Below are positions 17,906 through 27,184 of a stretch of 64,000 bases of DNA, in pieces. The notes under the pieces were generated by a model that saw only the letters and a program-made list of their open reading frames with translations, ran no database searches and was not told the DNA's origin. Both the position numbers and the translations under genes were made by a program. The stretch's first letter is position 1, and each line of letters opens with the position of its first letter. This DNA comes from Pseudomaricurvus alkylphenolicus (GTDB lineage Bacteria > Pseudomonadota > Gammaproteobacteria > Pseudomonadales > Cellvibrionaceae): positions 124,001 to 188,000 of the forward strand of contig NZ_JAAQPI010000005.1 of assembly GCF_011683955.1 (NCBI RefSeq). The letters run 5' to 3'.

Positions 17906-19366
17906 ATGATCCCAACTTCCCCCATCCCAAGGTCTCTCTCAGGTCGCATTGCTCTTGCGGGCCTGGCGATTCTGGTGGGTGTATCTGTGGGTTGGTTAAA
18001 AACGATTGCGGCAGATAGAGCCCCTCAGGCGACTCCGCAAAAGAATGCCGTCATTCATGATCACTCAGCATCAGCCGCGTCGCCAGAGACACCTCTGACC
18101 TTTGTCTGTCTGAGTTCGGATGATATGCCCGATTATCAGTACCTGTTGGAGATTCTTCAGCAGGCCTTGAAGGGTACTGGATATTCACCAAGCTTGACGA
18201 CGGTCGACCACGCAGCCGGTATCGAGGCGTTGCGCCGTGGCGAAGTGGCTGGTGATTGCGGTCGCACAGAGGCGTTTGGAGAGTCCATGCAGGACACCGG
18301 TCTGATTCAGGTGAAACCGGCCTTTCGCAGTGCCCGTTTTGCCCTCTGGGGGGAGGGTGAGCAACCCGGTGATCCCAGTCAGCTGCGAGTGGGTGTCATG
18401 GCTACCGTGATGCCGCTCAAGGAACTGGCGGTTAATCTTGGCTATACCAACACTCGAGTTTATCCATCGCTGGAGGAGATGTTGAGGGCATACAACCGAC
18501 GTGAGCTGGACCTGATCGGGGTCTACGAAGCTACACTCAGTCACTACCATCTGCATCATCGCAGACCGCTGCAACCTCAGCAGCAACTCACCAGTGTTCC
18601 GGTATACGTATTTCTGCACCCCTCACAAAAACCGCTGGAGACAATGATCAGTGCCGCGGTGCAGCAGCGTATCAACGAGGCGCCTTATCGACCTTTCCAA
18701 CACGAAGAGTTGCCGCGGCTGACGCAGAATACCATTGTTATGTCCTGCTCGCTTCCACCGGCATCGCCCTTGTACCAGCGCGCCACACGCTACTACAAGC
18801 GGGCGTTCGAAGCATTGGGCTACCGCTTGAAGATAGTTGCGCTGCCGCGTGCGAGAGAAAACGCAGAGCTGCTCGCCGGTCGCATCGATGCAACTTGTGG
18901 CCGACGTCAGGCTCTGGAGCGGGTGGCGCCCGGTCGCGTGGTGCGCATTGATCTGCCGGTTGCCGGTGTGCAAAGTGAGTTGTGGTCCCGCCAGCCCGGA
19001 TTGCAGTTTTCGGGGCTGGAGCAGTTGCCCGCGAATACGCCCATTGCCTATGTTCGAGGGACCATTGAAGAGAGGGCACTGCTGGAGCGCTTGCCGCACC
19101 TTAAAGTCAGTGCCATTACCGATACGGCAATTGGGCTTAAGATGTTGTCGGCGGGGCGCATCGATTTCTTTCTCGGGGAGTCTACCAGCATCAGCTCGGC
19201 AATGGATAACCTCACCCTGGAGACTCCCTTGTTCGCTGTGAATTCACTGCTGAAAACGGATGCGTTTCCCTATCTTCACGTGCGCCATCAATCGTTGGCT
19301 CCGGCATTTACCGAACAATTGAAGCTGGTGCTGGAGGATGAAGCCCGCTCAGCCAATACCTATTGA
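17906..19366 (+). CDS. Tandem periplasmic solute-binding-like domain protein
   Basis: 486 aa. An N-terminal hydrophobic helix (ALAGLAILVGVSVGWL, ~15-30) acts as signal or anchor. Two similar halves follow: one from about residue 66 (FVCLSSDDMPDYQYLLEILQ...GDCGRTEAFG) and one from about 282 (VMSCSLPPASPLYQRATRYY...ATCGRRQALE). Both resemble extracellular solute-binding family 3 domains, so this is an internal duplication. No transporter genes are adjacent, so it is more likely a sensor or scavenging protein than an ABC component. It faces a diguanylate cyclase gene, with stop codons three bases apart. Confidence 0.7.
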   Translation: MIPTSPIPRSLSGRIALAGLAILVGVSVGWLKTIAADRAPQATPQKNAVIHDHSASAASPETPLTFVCLSSDDMPDYQYLLEILQQALKGTGYSPSLTTVDHAAGIEALRRGEVAGDCGRTEAFGESMQDTGLIQVKPAFRSARFALWGEGEQPGDPSQLRVGVMATVMPLKELAVNLGYTNTRVYPSLEEMLRAYNRRELDLIGVYEATLSHYHLHHRRPLQPQQQLTSVPVYVFLHPSQKPLETMISAAVQQRINEAPYRPFQHEELPRLTQNTIVMSCSLPPASPLYQRATRYYKRAFEALGYRLKIVALPRARENAELLAGRIDATCGRRQALERVAPGRVVRIDLPVAGVQSELWSRQPGLQFSGLEQLPANTPIAYVRGTIEERALLERLPHLKVSAITDTAIGLKMLSAGRIDFFLGESTSISSAMDNLTLETPLFAVNSLLKTDAFPYLHVRHQSLAPAFTEQLKLVLEDEARSANTY

Positions 19367-19369
19367 GGC

Positions 19370-20530
19370 TTATTGAACCGCAGCGATTTTACCGGGTTGA
19401 TTTTCCTGGGCCAGCTCCACTCGATTGCGGCCACCTTGTTTGGCTCGATAGAGCGCATCGTCGATGCGCTTGATAAAGGTCGCCTTATCATTGTTTACCA
19501 CAGGCCGGGTAGAACCTACGCCAGCGCTTAGCGTGAGCGAGAGTTCAAATTCATCAAACAACAGGGGGTTGGACTCCAGGCTTTCACGGATAGACTCAGC
19601 AATATGATGTGCGCCAGATTGATCCGTATCCGGCAAGAGAATGACAAACTCTTCACCGCCATAGCGGGCGACCAAATCCGTCGGGCGGCGCACGGTTTGC
19701 TCCAATCGTAACGCCAAGCGCATCAAACACTGATCGCCCACCGGATGACCAAAGCCGTCATTGATCTGTTTGAAGTTATCGATATCGACAAAGATCAGAC
19801 CCAGATTCTTGCCGGTACGGCGGGCGCGATTCCACTCGCGATCCAGTTCTGTTTCAAAACAGCCCCGGTTGGCGATGCCTGTCAGGGGATCGCGCTCGCT
19901 CATGGTCTTGAAGCGCTCGACGTGTTGTTCCAGCAGAAAGCGGTCTGTCAGGTTTTTATGGTGTTGCCTGCCCTTTTGAATCGACATGTTACACATCTGC
20001 AACCAGAAGATAACCGTCGTCACCGCCAATACGTTGATCCCCTCTACATCACTTGCCCAAACCATAACACCGATGGGGGCCAGCATGACTGTCAGAAACA
20101 CAATCGCCAGCGCGGGCACAATGCCCATATAGGCCAGACCCCCGCTGATAATGCCGGCATTGGCAAACAACCAGGCGACCGCCGTAATGGACTCTCCCTC
20201 ATGCAGCAGGACCAGTGAGCTCAGCGCGGCCCAAAGGGTGACGTTGGTCATGCCCAGGACCACGTGCCAGCGCAACCAGAGTTCCTGAGTGCTGTCCCCC
20301 AATTGACGGCATTGCCAGACGCGTATTATTGCAATGGCGCTAAACAGCAGCAATACACCGAGGCTTTCCGCCGGGAATGCGTTAAAGTAACCGGCAAATA
20401 ATGCAATGACAGCCCACAGGGCCGGATAAGCAATGGCAACTCTGGCTGTATGCAGAGCAAGCAGCTTGTTGGTAGGGGCGAGATACGCCGACGGCGGGAT
20501 ATCGTGGTTCTGCAAATCGAGACTTTGCAA
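19370..20530 (-). CDS. Membrane diguanylate cyclase (GGDEF)
   Basis: 386 aa. About six hydrophobic segments between residues ~30 and 195 form a membrane sensor, followed by a short linker and a C-terminal GGDEF domain (SERDPLTGIANRGCFETELD). The active-site motif is RYGGEEF and the upstream RPTD matches the RxxD I-site, so it should make c-di-GMP from GTP with product inhibition. No EAL domain. It converges with the tandem solute-binding protein gene, which is on the opposite strand and so not in the same operon. Confidence 0.92.
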   Translation of the reverse strand: MQSLDLQNHDIPPSAYLAPTNKLLALHTARVAIAYPALWAVIALFAGYFNAFPAESLGVLLLFSAIAIIRVWQCRQLGDSTQELWLRWHVVLGMTNVTLWAALSSLVLLHEGESITAVAWLFANAGIISGGLAYMGIVPALAIVFLTVMLAPIGVMVWASDVEGINVLAVTTVIFWLQMCNMSIQKGRQHHKNLTDRFLLEQHVERFKTMSERDPLTGIANRGCFETELDREWNRARRTGKNLGLIFVDIDNFKQINDGFGHPVGDQCLMRLALRLEQTVRRPTDLVARYGGEEFVILLPDTDQSGAHHIAESIRESLESNPLLFDEFELSLTLSAGVGSTRPVVNNDKATFIKRIDDALYRAKQGGRNRVELAQENQPGKIAAVQ

Positions 20531-20887
20531 TGTGGCACCTGCTAATAATATGCGCGAGCCTTTGTGTCGGGTTCCCGAAGGTGCAGCGGTCAGAGTCCAT
20601 TCTCAGCAGACGCAAATGAGGTCGCTTAAATCGTTATTATCGTTTGATGTTCTTTTAATTGATGCTTTTATGAACAATCTGCTTATGACTTCATGGTCTA
20701 TTGAATTGCGCCCAGAGTCAATGGGCAATTAAAGGTCATATAAGGCCGCCAGTATAGCCAATCTGAGCAGGGCGGTCACGCCCATGCACGCTCACGGTGC
20801 AGACGGCTTGCAAAAGTGGTACCGTAACTCAACTATAATAAATCGGGATCAAAGAGATTCCGGGCAGTAAAAGCAGAGAGAAGAAAT
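20531..20887. other. 357-bp divergent intergenic region
   Basis: This separates the diguanylate cyclase (minus) from an AraC gene (plus) and should hold both promoters. A TATAAT at 20834-20839 is a good -10 candidate for the AraC gene. TTGCAA at 20808-20813 is 20 nt away, too far for a standard -35. No gene or repeat was seen. Confidence 0.4.
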
Positions 20888-21892
20888 ATGCAGCCACTGA
20901 ACCCACAGTGGGACGTCGCCAATCCTTTGAGCAAGTTTCCCCTGTTTCAGTCCTCCGATATCGAAGAGGCGGAGGATCTGGTTTCGCGCAATTTCAGTCG
21001 CCATTCCATGGATATTGTGGCCAGCGGGCACGACATGGCGACCCAATACGATGGCCTGTTCTTTAACGAAATGGCGCTTATCTGTGGTTGCTACGGTGCC
21101 GATGTTAAGGTCAATCCGGAATCCGATCGTTATTTCTTTACCCAAACCACACTGCGTGGCCACACAGAAATCACCCTGGGACGTGATCAGGTCCAAACCA
21201 GCGAAGGCAGCACTGTGGTGGTGTCCCCCGCCACGGACTATCGAATGTTCCTGCACAGCGGCAGCAATCGCCTGATTGTTATGATCGAGCGGGACAAAAT
21301 GGAGCGCAAACTCAGCCAGCTGCTCAACCGCGAAGTGATTGAGCCCCTGCGCTTTGATCTGGAGATGAACCGCGATTCTCAACAGAGCAGCGCTGATGCC
21401 TGGTGGCGTACCTTATCCTACCTGACCAGTCAGCTGTCTTTGACCGACCCTTTGGCCCGCAGCGAACCCTTTCTGGCCCACGCCAGCGATATGCTGGTTT
21501 CCCAGCTGCTAACCACTCAGCCCCATAACTACAGCGATTTACTCAATCAGGATGTCACGGTGACCGGTCCGCGACATGTGCGCCGAGCCATCGCCTATAT
21601 CGAAGAGCACATGGACCAGAGCATTAGTCTCGCAGACATGGCCTCCGCGGTGGGGGTCACGGCCCGAACCCTGCAAAAAGGCTTTCTGCGCTACCTGGAT
21701 ACCACACCCAGCGAATACATTCGTGTGCAGCGGCTGCGTCGGGTTCATGAAGCCCTGAAGCATGCGGGAGACGGCCAACAAGTGAGTCAGATCCTGCTCA
21801 ACCACGGAGTCGCCAGTTTTGGCCACTTCTCACGCCTTTATAAGCAGCAATACGGCTGTACTCCCTCAGAGACTCTCGCGCGCTCGAAATAG
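20888..21892 (+). CDS. AraC-family transcriptional activator
   Basis: 334 aa. The N-terminal part is a cupin-like AraC-binding domain (YFFTQTTLRGHTEITLGRDQ, then GSTVVVSPATDYRMFL). The C-terminal two-HTH domain runs from about residue 230 (SLADMASAVGVTARTLQKGF, then PSEYIRVQRLRRVHEAL, FGHFSRLYKQQYGCTPSE). This type usually activates an adjacent catabolic or uptake gene. The next gene is a TonB-dependent receptor, and two 21-bp direct repeats of the kind AraC proteins bind lie between them at 21981-22022. Confidence 0.9.
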   Translation: MQPLNPQWDVANPLSKFPLFQSSDIEEAEDLVSRNFSRHSMDIVASGHDMATQYDGLFFNEMALICGCYGADVKVNPESDRYFFTQTTLRGHTEITLGRDQVQTSEGSTVVVSPATDYRMFLHSGSNRLIVMIERDKMERKLSQLLNREVIEPLRFDLEMNRDSQQSSADAWWRTLSYLTSQLSLTDPLARSEPFLAHASDMLVSQLLTTQPHNYSDLLNQDVTVTGPRHVRRAIAYIEEHMDQSISLADMASAVGVTARTLQKGFLRYLDTTPSEYIRVQRLRRVHEALKHAGDGQQVSQILLNHGVASFGHFSRLYKQQYGCTPSETLARSK

Positions 21893-21980
21893 CGTTGCCG
21901 AGGAAACCGCACATCCTCCCTGACCCAAAAGGGGGAGCAGCGCTCGTTTCCAGCCCTCCTGTTCCGATATTTCATACAGT

Positions 21981-22022
21981 GTTCGCCAAACGAATAGCGA
22001 TGTTCGCCTGACGAATAGCGCC
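21981..22022 (+). promoter_or_regulatory. Tandem 21-bp direct repeat, likely AraC-type operator
   Basis: Two adjacent units, 21981-22001 and 22002-22022, share GTTCGCC-N2-ACGAATAGCG. Each also contains a small palindrome TTCG-N5-CGAA. A 21-bp period equals two DNA turns, as expected for two AraC subunits on one face. It sits ~130 nt before the TonB receptor gene. Confidence 0.6.
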
Positions 22023-22151
22023 AATATCGCCGATGGAGGATAGTGCTCTACAGAGGCTCCAACTTCCATAACCACGGCCAACAAGAGCCGGGAACCCTAT
22101 ATAAACAACAACGGAGCCTGTAACCACTGATGCTCTTTAAGGGAGAGACGA

Positions 22152-24359
22152 ATGAACGCGAAGCACAATGCCAACGTTTGGATAAAAACCTTGCTGGCCA
22201 CGTCTGTGGCTGTCAGCTCCATTGCCCAGGCGGAGAGTCGGCTCGGCAGCCTGATTGAAGAAGTCAAAGTTATGGCGCAGAAGAAATCCGCCGCTGAGGC
22301 GGTGCAGGATGTGCCCATTTCCATTACGGCCTACTCAGGTGACAAGGTGGATGCTATGTTCGCCGTTAATCTGACCGACATTGGCCTCAACACACCCAAC
22401 GCCAACCTGACGCCCATGGCGACTTCACCGGGTGTGGCGAACTTCGCCATTCGCGGAATGGGTACGGTGGGACAGAGTATCCCGTCCGCCGACCCGGCTG
22501 TGGGTGTGGTGATGGACGGTATTTCCTACGGTACCATTTATGGCGTGGTGACCGATCTTTTTGACCTGGAATCTATTGAGGTACTTCGCGGCCCGCAGGG
22601 AACCCTGTTTGGTCGCAACGTGACCGGTGGCGCCATCTCCATGCGTTCAACCCGCCCGGGCGATGAATTCGAAGGACGTTTACGTGCAACTGTCGGCAGT
22701 CATGAGCGCAAGGACTTTTCGGTAGTGGTCAGCGGTCCGCTCAACGACAACTGGGGTGCAAAGCTCGCCGTTCTGTCCAAAGATCACGAAGGCTACTGGG
22801 ATAACAAAGCCATTGGCGGCAAGCAGGGCGCTGCGGAGTCTTTGCTGGTTCGTCCCGCGCTGACTTATCAGGGAGAAAACTTTGATGCTGCGCTGATTGC
22901 AGAATACGGCGATATGGAAGGTGACGCGCTGGGTACTCGTCTGTTCTGGACGGCTGACGACGGTTATTTCGCCGACCCCTACAAAGACGATTCCACCTTG
23001 CAGGGTGACAAAGGCAGCAGTGATCTGGAGTGGGTCAACCTGATGCTGGAAACCAATTGGGAACTGTGGGATGGTCAGCTGACCACCGTTTTGGGATACC
23101 GGGATCTGGAGCAACGAGTCGTTACTGATATCGATGGCCATGTGGATACTTTGTTTCACTTTGCCGACGGTACCGGCATCGACCAGGACCAACTGAGCCT
23201 GGAAGTTCGCTGGGCCGGTAGCCTGACCGATAATGTATCACTCACCGCCGGCGTTTATCTGTTCGAACAGGAATACACCTACGCGGAACGACGCCTGCTG
23301 CTGGACGTTGTTGACCGCCGGGGCGTTTCCACCATTGATCATTCAACGGCCGGAATTTTTGCGCAGTCCGATATCAATTTGACCGATTCCCTGGTGCTGA
23401 CTTTGGGCGGGCGTTTCAGCACCGAAACCAAAGATGCAGAAGTGGGTGTTATCGGTGATCCCAATGCGACGGGAAACTGTGCAACACAACTGGCGCCTTT
23501 CGAGGTCAAAGCCAGCCTCAGTGATTGTGAGCCAGCGTTTTTCGACGATGAAAAGTGGAACAACTTCTCCCCCAAGGTGGGCCTGACCTGGGACGTGAAT
23601 GAAGACATCATGGCGTTTGCCAGCTACAGCCGTGGTTTCCGCAGCGGCGGCTACAATGTTCGCTTTACCGACCTGACCTTCGGTACACCTGATCAGGCGT
23701 CGGCGCCCGGACCCTACAATGAAGAAGTGGTAGACGCTCTGGAAATCGGCGTAAAGTCCACCCTGATGGACGGTAAGGCCCACGTTAATTTCTCACTGTT
23801 CCAAAACGAATACGACGATCTGCAGCGCACCGTATTGAACACTTCCGGTGGTCAGCAGATTCTTAATGCGGCAACGGCAACTATTCAAGGGGTCGAGTTC
23901 GACGCTGTATTGATGCTGACCGACCAATTGGTTCTGGAAGGCTCCGTCGGCTGGATCAATGCCGAATACGATGAGTATGACTACGCCACTGCCCGCACCG
24001 GTAAAGATGCCAGCGCCATCAACTTTAACATGGTGCCTGAGATGACCACCAACGCTGCGGTGACTTACGATATGGAACTGGGCGATAAGGGGGCATTGAC
24101 CTGGCGTCTTTCGTACTCCTTTGTGAACCAGACGTTTGCCGACGATCTCAACACCTTGCCGGTTGACCAGTACGAGCTGTTTGATGCCAGTGTGGTGTTT
24201 ACCAACCCGGATGAAAACCTCAAGGTGTCTCTGTTTGGCCGCAATCTGAAGGACGAGATTTACTATGACTTCGGTATTAACGTCAGTGCCATTGGAGTGA
24301 GAAACTACTACCAGACGCCACCGAGAACCTATGGTCTGGAGTTGACTTACGATTTTTAG
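22152..24359 (+). CDS. TonB-dependent outer-membrane receptor
   Basis: 735 aa. A signal peptide covers ~1-25 (NVWIKTLLATSVAVSSIAQA). A TonB-box-like EEVKVMAQKK follows, then a plug domain (DVPISITAYSGDKV, later VLRGPQGTLFGRNVTGGAI) and a 22-strand type barrel ending in the terminal aromatic LTYDF. It should import a scarce or large substrate using TonB energy. There is no siderophore-specific feature. Linkage to an AraC regulator upstream and an acyl-CoA ligase downstream suggests a carboxylic-acid or aromatic/steroid-like substrate. A terminator follows, so the ligase probably has its own promoter. Confidence 0.93.
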   Translation: MNAKHNANVWIKTLLATSVAVSSIAQAESRLGSLIEEVKVMAQKKSAAEAVQDVPISITAYSGDKVDAMFAVNLTDIGLNTPNANLTPMATSPGVANFAIRGMGTVGQSIPSADPAVGVVMDGISYGTIYGVVTDLFDLESIEVLRGPQGTLFGRNVTGGAISMRSTRPGDEFEGRLRATVGSHERKDFSVVVSGPLNDNWGAKLAVLSKDHEGYWDNKAIGGKQGAAESLLVRPALTYQGENFDAALIAEYGDMEGDALGTRLFWTADDGYFADPYKDDSTLQGDKGSSDLEWVNLMLETNWELWDGQLTTVLGYRDLEQRVVTDIDGHVDTLFHFADGTGIDQDQLSLEVRWAGSLTDNVSLTAGVYLFEQEYTYAERRLLLDVVDRRGVSTIDHSTAGIFAQSDINLTDSLVLTLGGRFSTETKDAEVGVIGDPNATGNCATQLAPFEVKASLSDCEPAFFDDEKWNNFSPKVGLTWDVNEDIMAFASYSRGFRSGGYNVRFTDLTFGTPDQASAPGPYNEEVVDALEIGVKSTLMDGKAHVNFSLFQNEYDDLQRTVLNTSGGQQILNAATATIQGVEFDAVLMLTDQLVLEGSVGWINAEYDEYDYATARTGKDASAINFNMVPEMTTNAAVTYDMELGDKGALTWRLSYSFVNQTFADDLNTLPVDQYELFDASVVFTNPDENLKVSLFGRNLKDEIYYDFGINVSAIGVRNYYQTPPRTYGLELTYDF

Positions 24360-24455
24360 TACGACTATTGAAGCCCGCTTTCTTTTCCAGACAACTGCCT
24401 GAGGGGGTACCTGAGTGCCCCTGTGTAGGATCTCGCAAGAGCAGGCAGTCTTATA

Positions 24456-24501
24456 CCCGGCCGTTTTTTCAATGGCTAAAAAACACTGGCCGGGCCTTTT
24501 T
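24456..24501 (+). terminator. Rho-independent terminator after the TonB receptor
   Basis: CCCGGCC (24456-24462) pairs with GGCCGGG (24488-24494), and the inner GTTTTTT/AAAAAAC extends the stem. CCTTTTTCC follows. It separates the receptor gene from the acyl-CoA ligase. Confidence 0.8.
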
Positions 24502-24626
24502 CCACGGTACCGAAAATGAAAAAGGAGTTTACGATGATTGGAAAAGAATATTTAGAACATACAACTTAACTGAAAAACAATTCGAAACTACTGTCTGGAA
24601 GACGTATCAATATGAGGTCTACTGAG

Positions 24627-26321
24627 ATGACTGAGTCAAGTCCGGGGTTGTACCAAAGTTACATGTGTGGCGACGCCACCGAAGCGCTGCTTTACGAAAC
24701 CATTGGCAACTACTTTGATCGTGTGGTGAAGCAACACCCTGATAGTGAAGCACTGGTGGTTTCGCACCAGAATATTCGTTGGACTTACCGGGAATTCCAA
24801 CAGCAAATTGATCGACTGGCGACAGGTCTGCTAAAGCTCGGTATCAAGCCGGGAGACCGAGTGGGTATCTGGGGGCCCAACAGTTTTGAATGGTGCCTGA
24901 CCCAATTCGCAACCGCCAAGATTGGCGCGATAATGGTGTGTATCAATCCGGCCTATCGTATCTATGAACTGGAGTACGCGCTCAATAAAGTGGAGTGCAA
25001 AGCCATTATCGCGGCGGAGAGTTTTAAGACCAGCATGTATCTGGACATGTTGCAGGAGTTGGCGCCTGAACTCAACGAGGCCGATCCCCGCCAGCTACAG
25101 CTGCAAAAGTTACCCCATATGCGCATGATTATTCGCATGGGTGAGGCCCATACGCCCGGGATGCTTAATTTTGGCGCCGTGTGTGAGATGGGTGGCGACA
25201 CCGAAGCGCAGCGATTGCTGGAGTTGTCGACGGAACTAAAACCGGATGACCCCATCAATATTCAATTTACCAGCGGTACCACGGGTAGACCCAAGGGTGC
25301 CACGCTGACCCACTGCAATATCCTTAACAATGGCTACTTTACTGCCAAGACCATGGGTTTCACCCCGGATGATCGGCTCTGTATTCCCGTGCCGCTGTAT
25401 CATTGTTTTGGCATGGTACTGGCAGCCCTGGCGTGTATCAGTACGGCATCGGCGGCGGTGTATCCCAGTGATGCTTTCGATCCCCTCACCACCTTGCAGG
25501 TGATTGAGAAAGAGCGCTGCACGGCATTGCACGGTGTGCCGACCATGTTTATTGCCGAACTGGATCACCCGGAGTTTGCCAGTTTCGATCTCAGCAGCTT
25601 GCGCACTGGCGTCATGGCCGGCGCTCCCTGTCCTGAAGAAGTGATGAAGCGGGTGATGGGCGATATGCATATGGAGCATATTCTGATTGGCTACGGGCAG
25701 ACCGAAGTGAGTCCGCTAAATCACCTCACCAAACCACAGGACCCAGTGGCTAAACGTATTGAAACGGTAGGCAAGGCGTTTCCACGGGTGGAAGTGAAAG
25801 TCGCCGATGCAGAGGGCAGACCCGTTGCCATCGGTGAAAAGGGTGAGATTTGCACGCGCGGCTATTCGGTGATGCTGGGCTACTGGAACGACGAGGAAAA
25901 AACCGCTGAGACTATCGACTCTGCCGGCTGGTTGCATTCCGGTGATATCGGCATTATGGACGCCGAGGGTTATGTACGTGTGGTCGGTCGCACCAAGGAT
26001 ATGGTGATTCGTGGAGGGGAAAATGTGTACCCGCGTGAGGTGGAGGAGTTTCTATACGGGCACCCCGCCATTCAGGAAGTGCAGGTTTTCGGAGTTCCCG
26101 ATGAGCGAATGGGAGAAGAAGTGTGTGCCTGGATTAAGTTAATGCCCGACATGGAGCTTACCGACGCTGAGGTGAAAGCCTACTGCAAAGGCAATATCAC
26201 CCACTTCAAGATTCCCCGTTATATTGAATTTGTGGATGATTACCCTATGACCGTGACAGGAAAAATCCAGAAGTTTAAAATGCGCGAGGCCATGTCCGAG
26301 CGACTGGGGCAGGAGGCCTAA
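24627..26321 (+). CDS. AMP-forming acyl-CoA ligase
   Basis: 564 aa from the ATG at 24627, which has GAGGT 7 nt upstream; the in-frame ATG at 24612 does not. ANL-superfamily motifs are intact: the P-loop FTSGTTGRPKGATLTH, YGQTEVSP, GWLHSGDIG, DMVIRGGENVYPREVEEFL and the C-terminal catalytic Lys in MTVTGKIQKFK. It activates a carboxylic acid to acyl-AMP and then acyl-CoA; it resembles medium/long-chain ligases more than PaaK. It converges with an IclR gene, overlapping it by 4 nt at the stops. It probably supplies CoA-activated substrate to the acyl-CoA dehydrogenase at 29.8-31.0 kb. Confidence 0.92.
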   Translation: MTESSPGLYQSYMCGDATEALLYETIGNYFDRVVKQHPDSEALVVSHQNIRWTYREFQQQIDRLATGLLKLGIKPGDRVGIWGPNSFEWCLTQFATAKIGAIMVCINPAYRIYELEYALNKVECKAIIAAESFKTSMYLDMLQELAPELNEADPRQLQLQKLPHMRMIIRMGEAHTPGMLNFGAVCEMGGDTEAQRLLELSTELKPDDPINIQFTSGTTGRPKGATLTHCNILNNGYFTAKTMGFTPDDRLCIPVPLYHCFGMVLAALACISTASAAVYPSDAFDPLTTLQVIEKERCTALHGVPTMFIAELDHPEFASFDLSSLRTGVMAGAPCPEEVMKRVMGDMHMEHILIGYGQTEVSPLNHLTKPQDPVAKRIETVGKAFPRVEVKVADAEGRPVAIGEKGEICTRGYSVMLGYWNDEEKTAETIDSAGWLHSGDIGIMDAEGYVRVVGRTKDMVIRGGENVYPREVEEFLYGHPAIQEVQVFGVPDERMGEEVCAWIKLMPDMELTDAEVKAYCKGNITHFKIPRYIEFVDDYPMTVTGKIQKFKMREAMSERLGQEA

Positions 26322-27076
26322 GATCGCCCCAAGGCGGCCTCGATGATGGTGCAATATTGAAGCAGTTTCTTTGCCAGCCGTTCTTCGTTCTTGTAAAAGC
26401 GCACGGCAGGTACGGGAATAGACAACGCAATATTGCGCCCATAAGGGTCATCGACGGCTGCGCCCACAGCGCAGATACCCTCTAAATGTTCTTCGCGGTC
26501 AAAGGCTACACCGGAAGCCCGAATCGATTCCAGTTCATCCAGCAGTGGTTGCATTGGACGACCTGTGGATTGTTGATCTCCCGGTAATGACAACAGTTGA
26601 ATGGCTTGTTCCTTTGGCAAGTTGGCCAACACGGCCTTGCCGTTGGCACAGCGGCCGATTGGAAAGGCGTTGCCTACTGCGGATACCGCGCGCAAGCGTT
26701 GGGTTTGTGCAGTGACCTGATCTATAAAAATCATCATGTCGCCGTCTTGCACGGACAGGTCGACTGTTTCTTCCACCTCTTCTGACAGTCGTTTCATATG
26801 GGGCAAAATCACCCGGTCAATATCGGCCTTGGCGGCAGAGCCCAGTGATACCAACCCGGGCCCGAGTCTCACGCGTCCTCCGGGTGAGGCGGCAATCACA
26901 AATCCCTCTGTTTCCAGCGCGTAGATAATGCGTTGCACGGTGGAGCGTGCCAGCCCGGTTTCTTTAGCGATGGCGCCCAGACTCAGTCCCTGCGTATGCC
27001 GCTCCAGCGTTCTCAGAATACTGGCGGCGCGGGAGATGACCTGTACCCCCTGGCGGGATGAGTTGGAATCAGACAT
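26318..27076 (-). CDS. IclR-family transcriptional regulator 1
   Basis: 252 aa. The N-terminal winged helix (VQVISRAASILRTLERHTQG, then IAKETGLARSTVQRIIYALE) and the C-terminal IclR effector domain (SVQDGDMMIFIDQVTAQTQ, then FPIGRCANGKAVLA) are complete. It is a close paralogue of the regulator at 31090-31857, with near-identical blocks such as SRQGVQVISRAASIL. A palindrome matching the shared operator lies 46 nt upstream of its start, suggesting autoregulation or cross-regulation. Confidence 0.93.
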   Translation of the reverse strand: MSDSNSSRQGVQVISRAASILRTLERHTQGLSLGAIAKETGLARSTVQRIIYALETEGFVIAASPGGRVRLGPGLVSLGSAAKADIDRVILPHMKRLSEEVEETVDLSVQDGDMMIFIDQVTAQTQRLRAVSAVGNAFPIGRCANGKAVLANLPKEQAIQLLSLPGDQQSTGRPMQPLLDELESIRASGVAFDREEHLEGICAVGAAVDDPYGRNIALSIPVPAVRFYKNEERLAKKLLQYCTIIEAALGRS

Positions 27077-27121
27077 TTAACTTCGACTTCTGTATATGGA
27101 ACGTCACTATCTTAACACACC

Positions 27122-27155
27122 TATACCGCATTGCGATATAGGTGTACCGTATTTG
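27122..27155. promoter_or_regulatory. IclR-type operator upstream of regulator 1
   Basis: TATACCGCATTGCGATATA (27122-27140) is a near palindrome, followed by a GTACCGTAT half-site (27145-27153). It matches the word close to GTACCGYATTGYGGTAC found at the other cluster promoters. Confidence 0.55.
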
Positions 27156-27184
27156 ATTATTGTTCTACGAACATATTCCCAGGA

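Noticed and set aside
24368-24625. 85-codon frame between the TonB receptor and the acyl-CoA ligase
   Set aside because: It runs straight through a strong rho-independent terminator, has no ribosome site and looks like no protein family.
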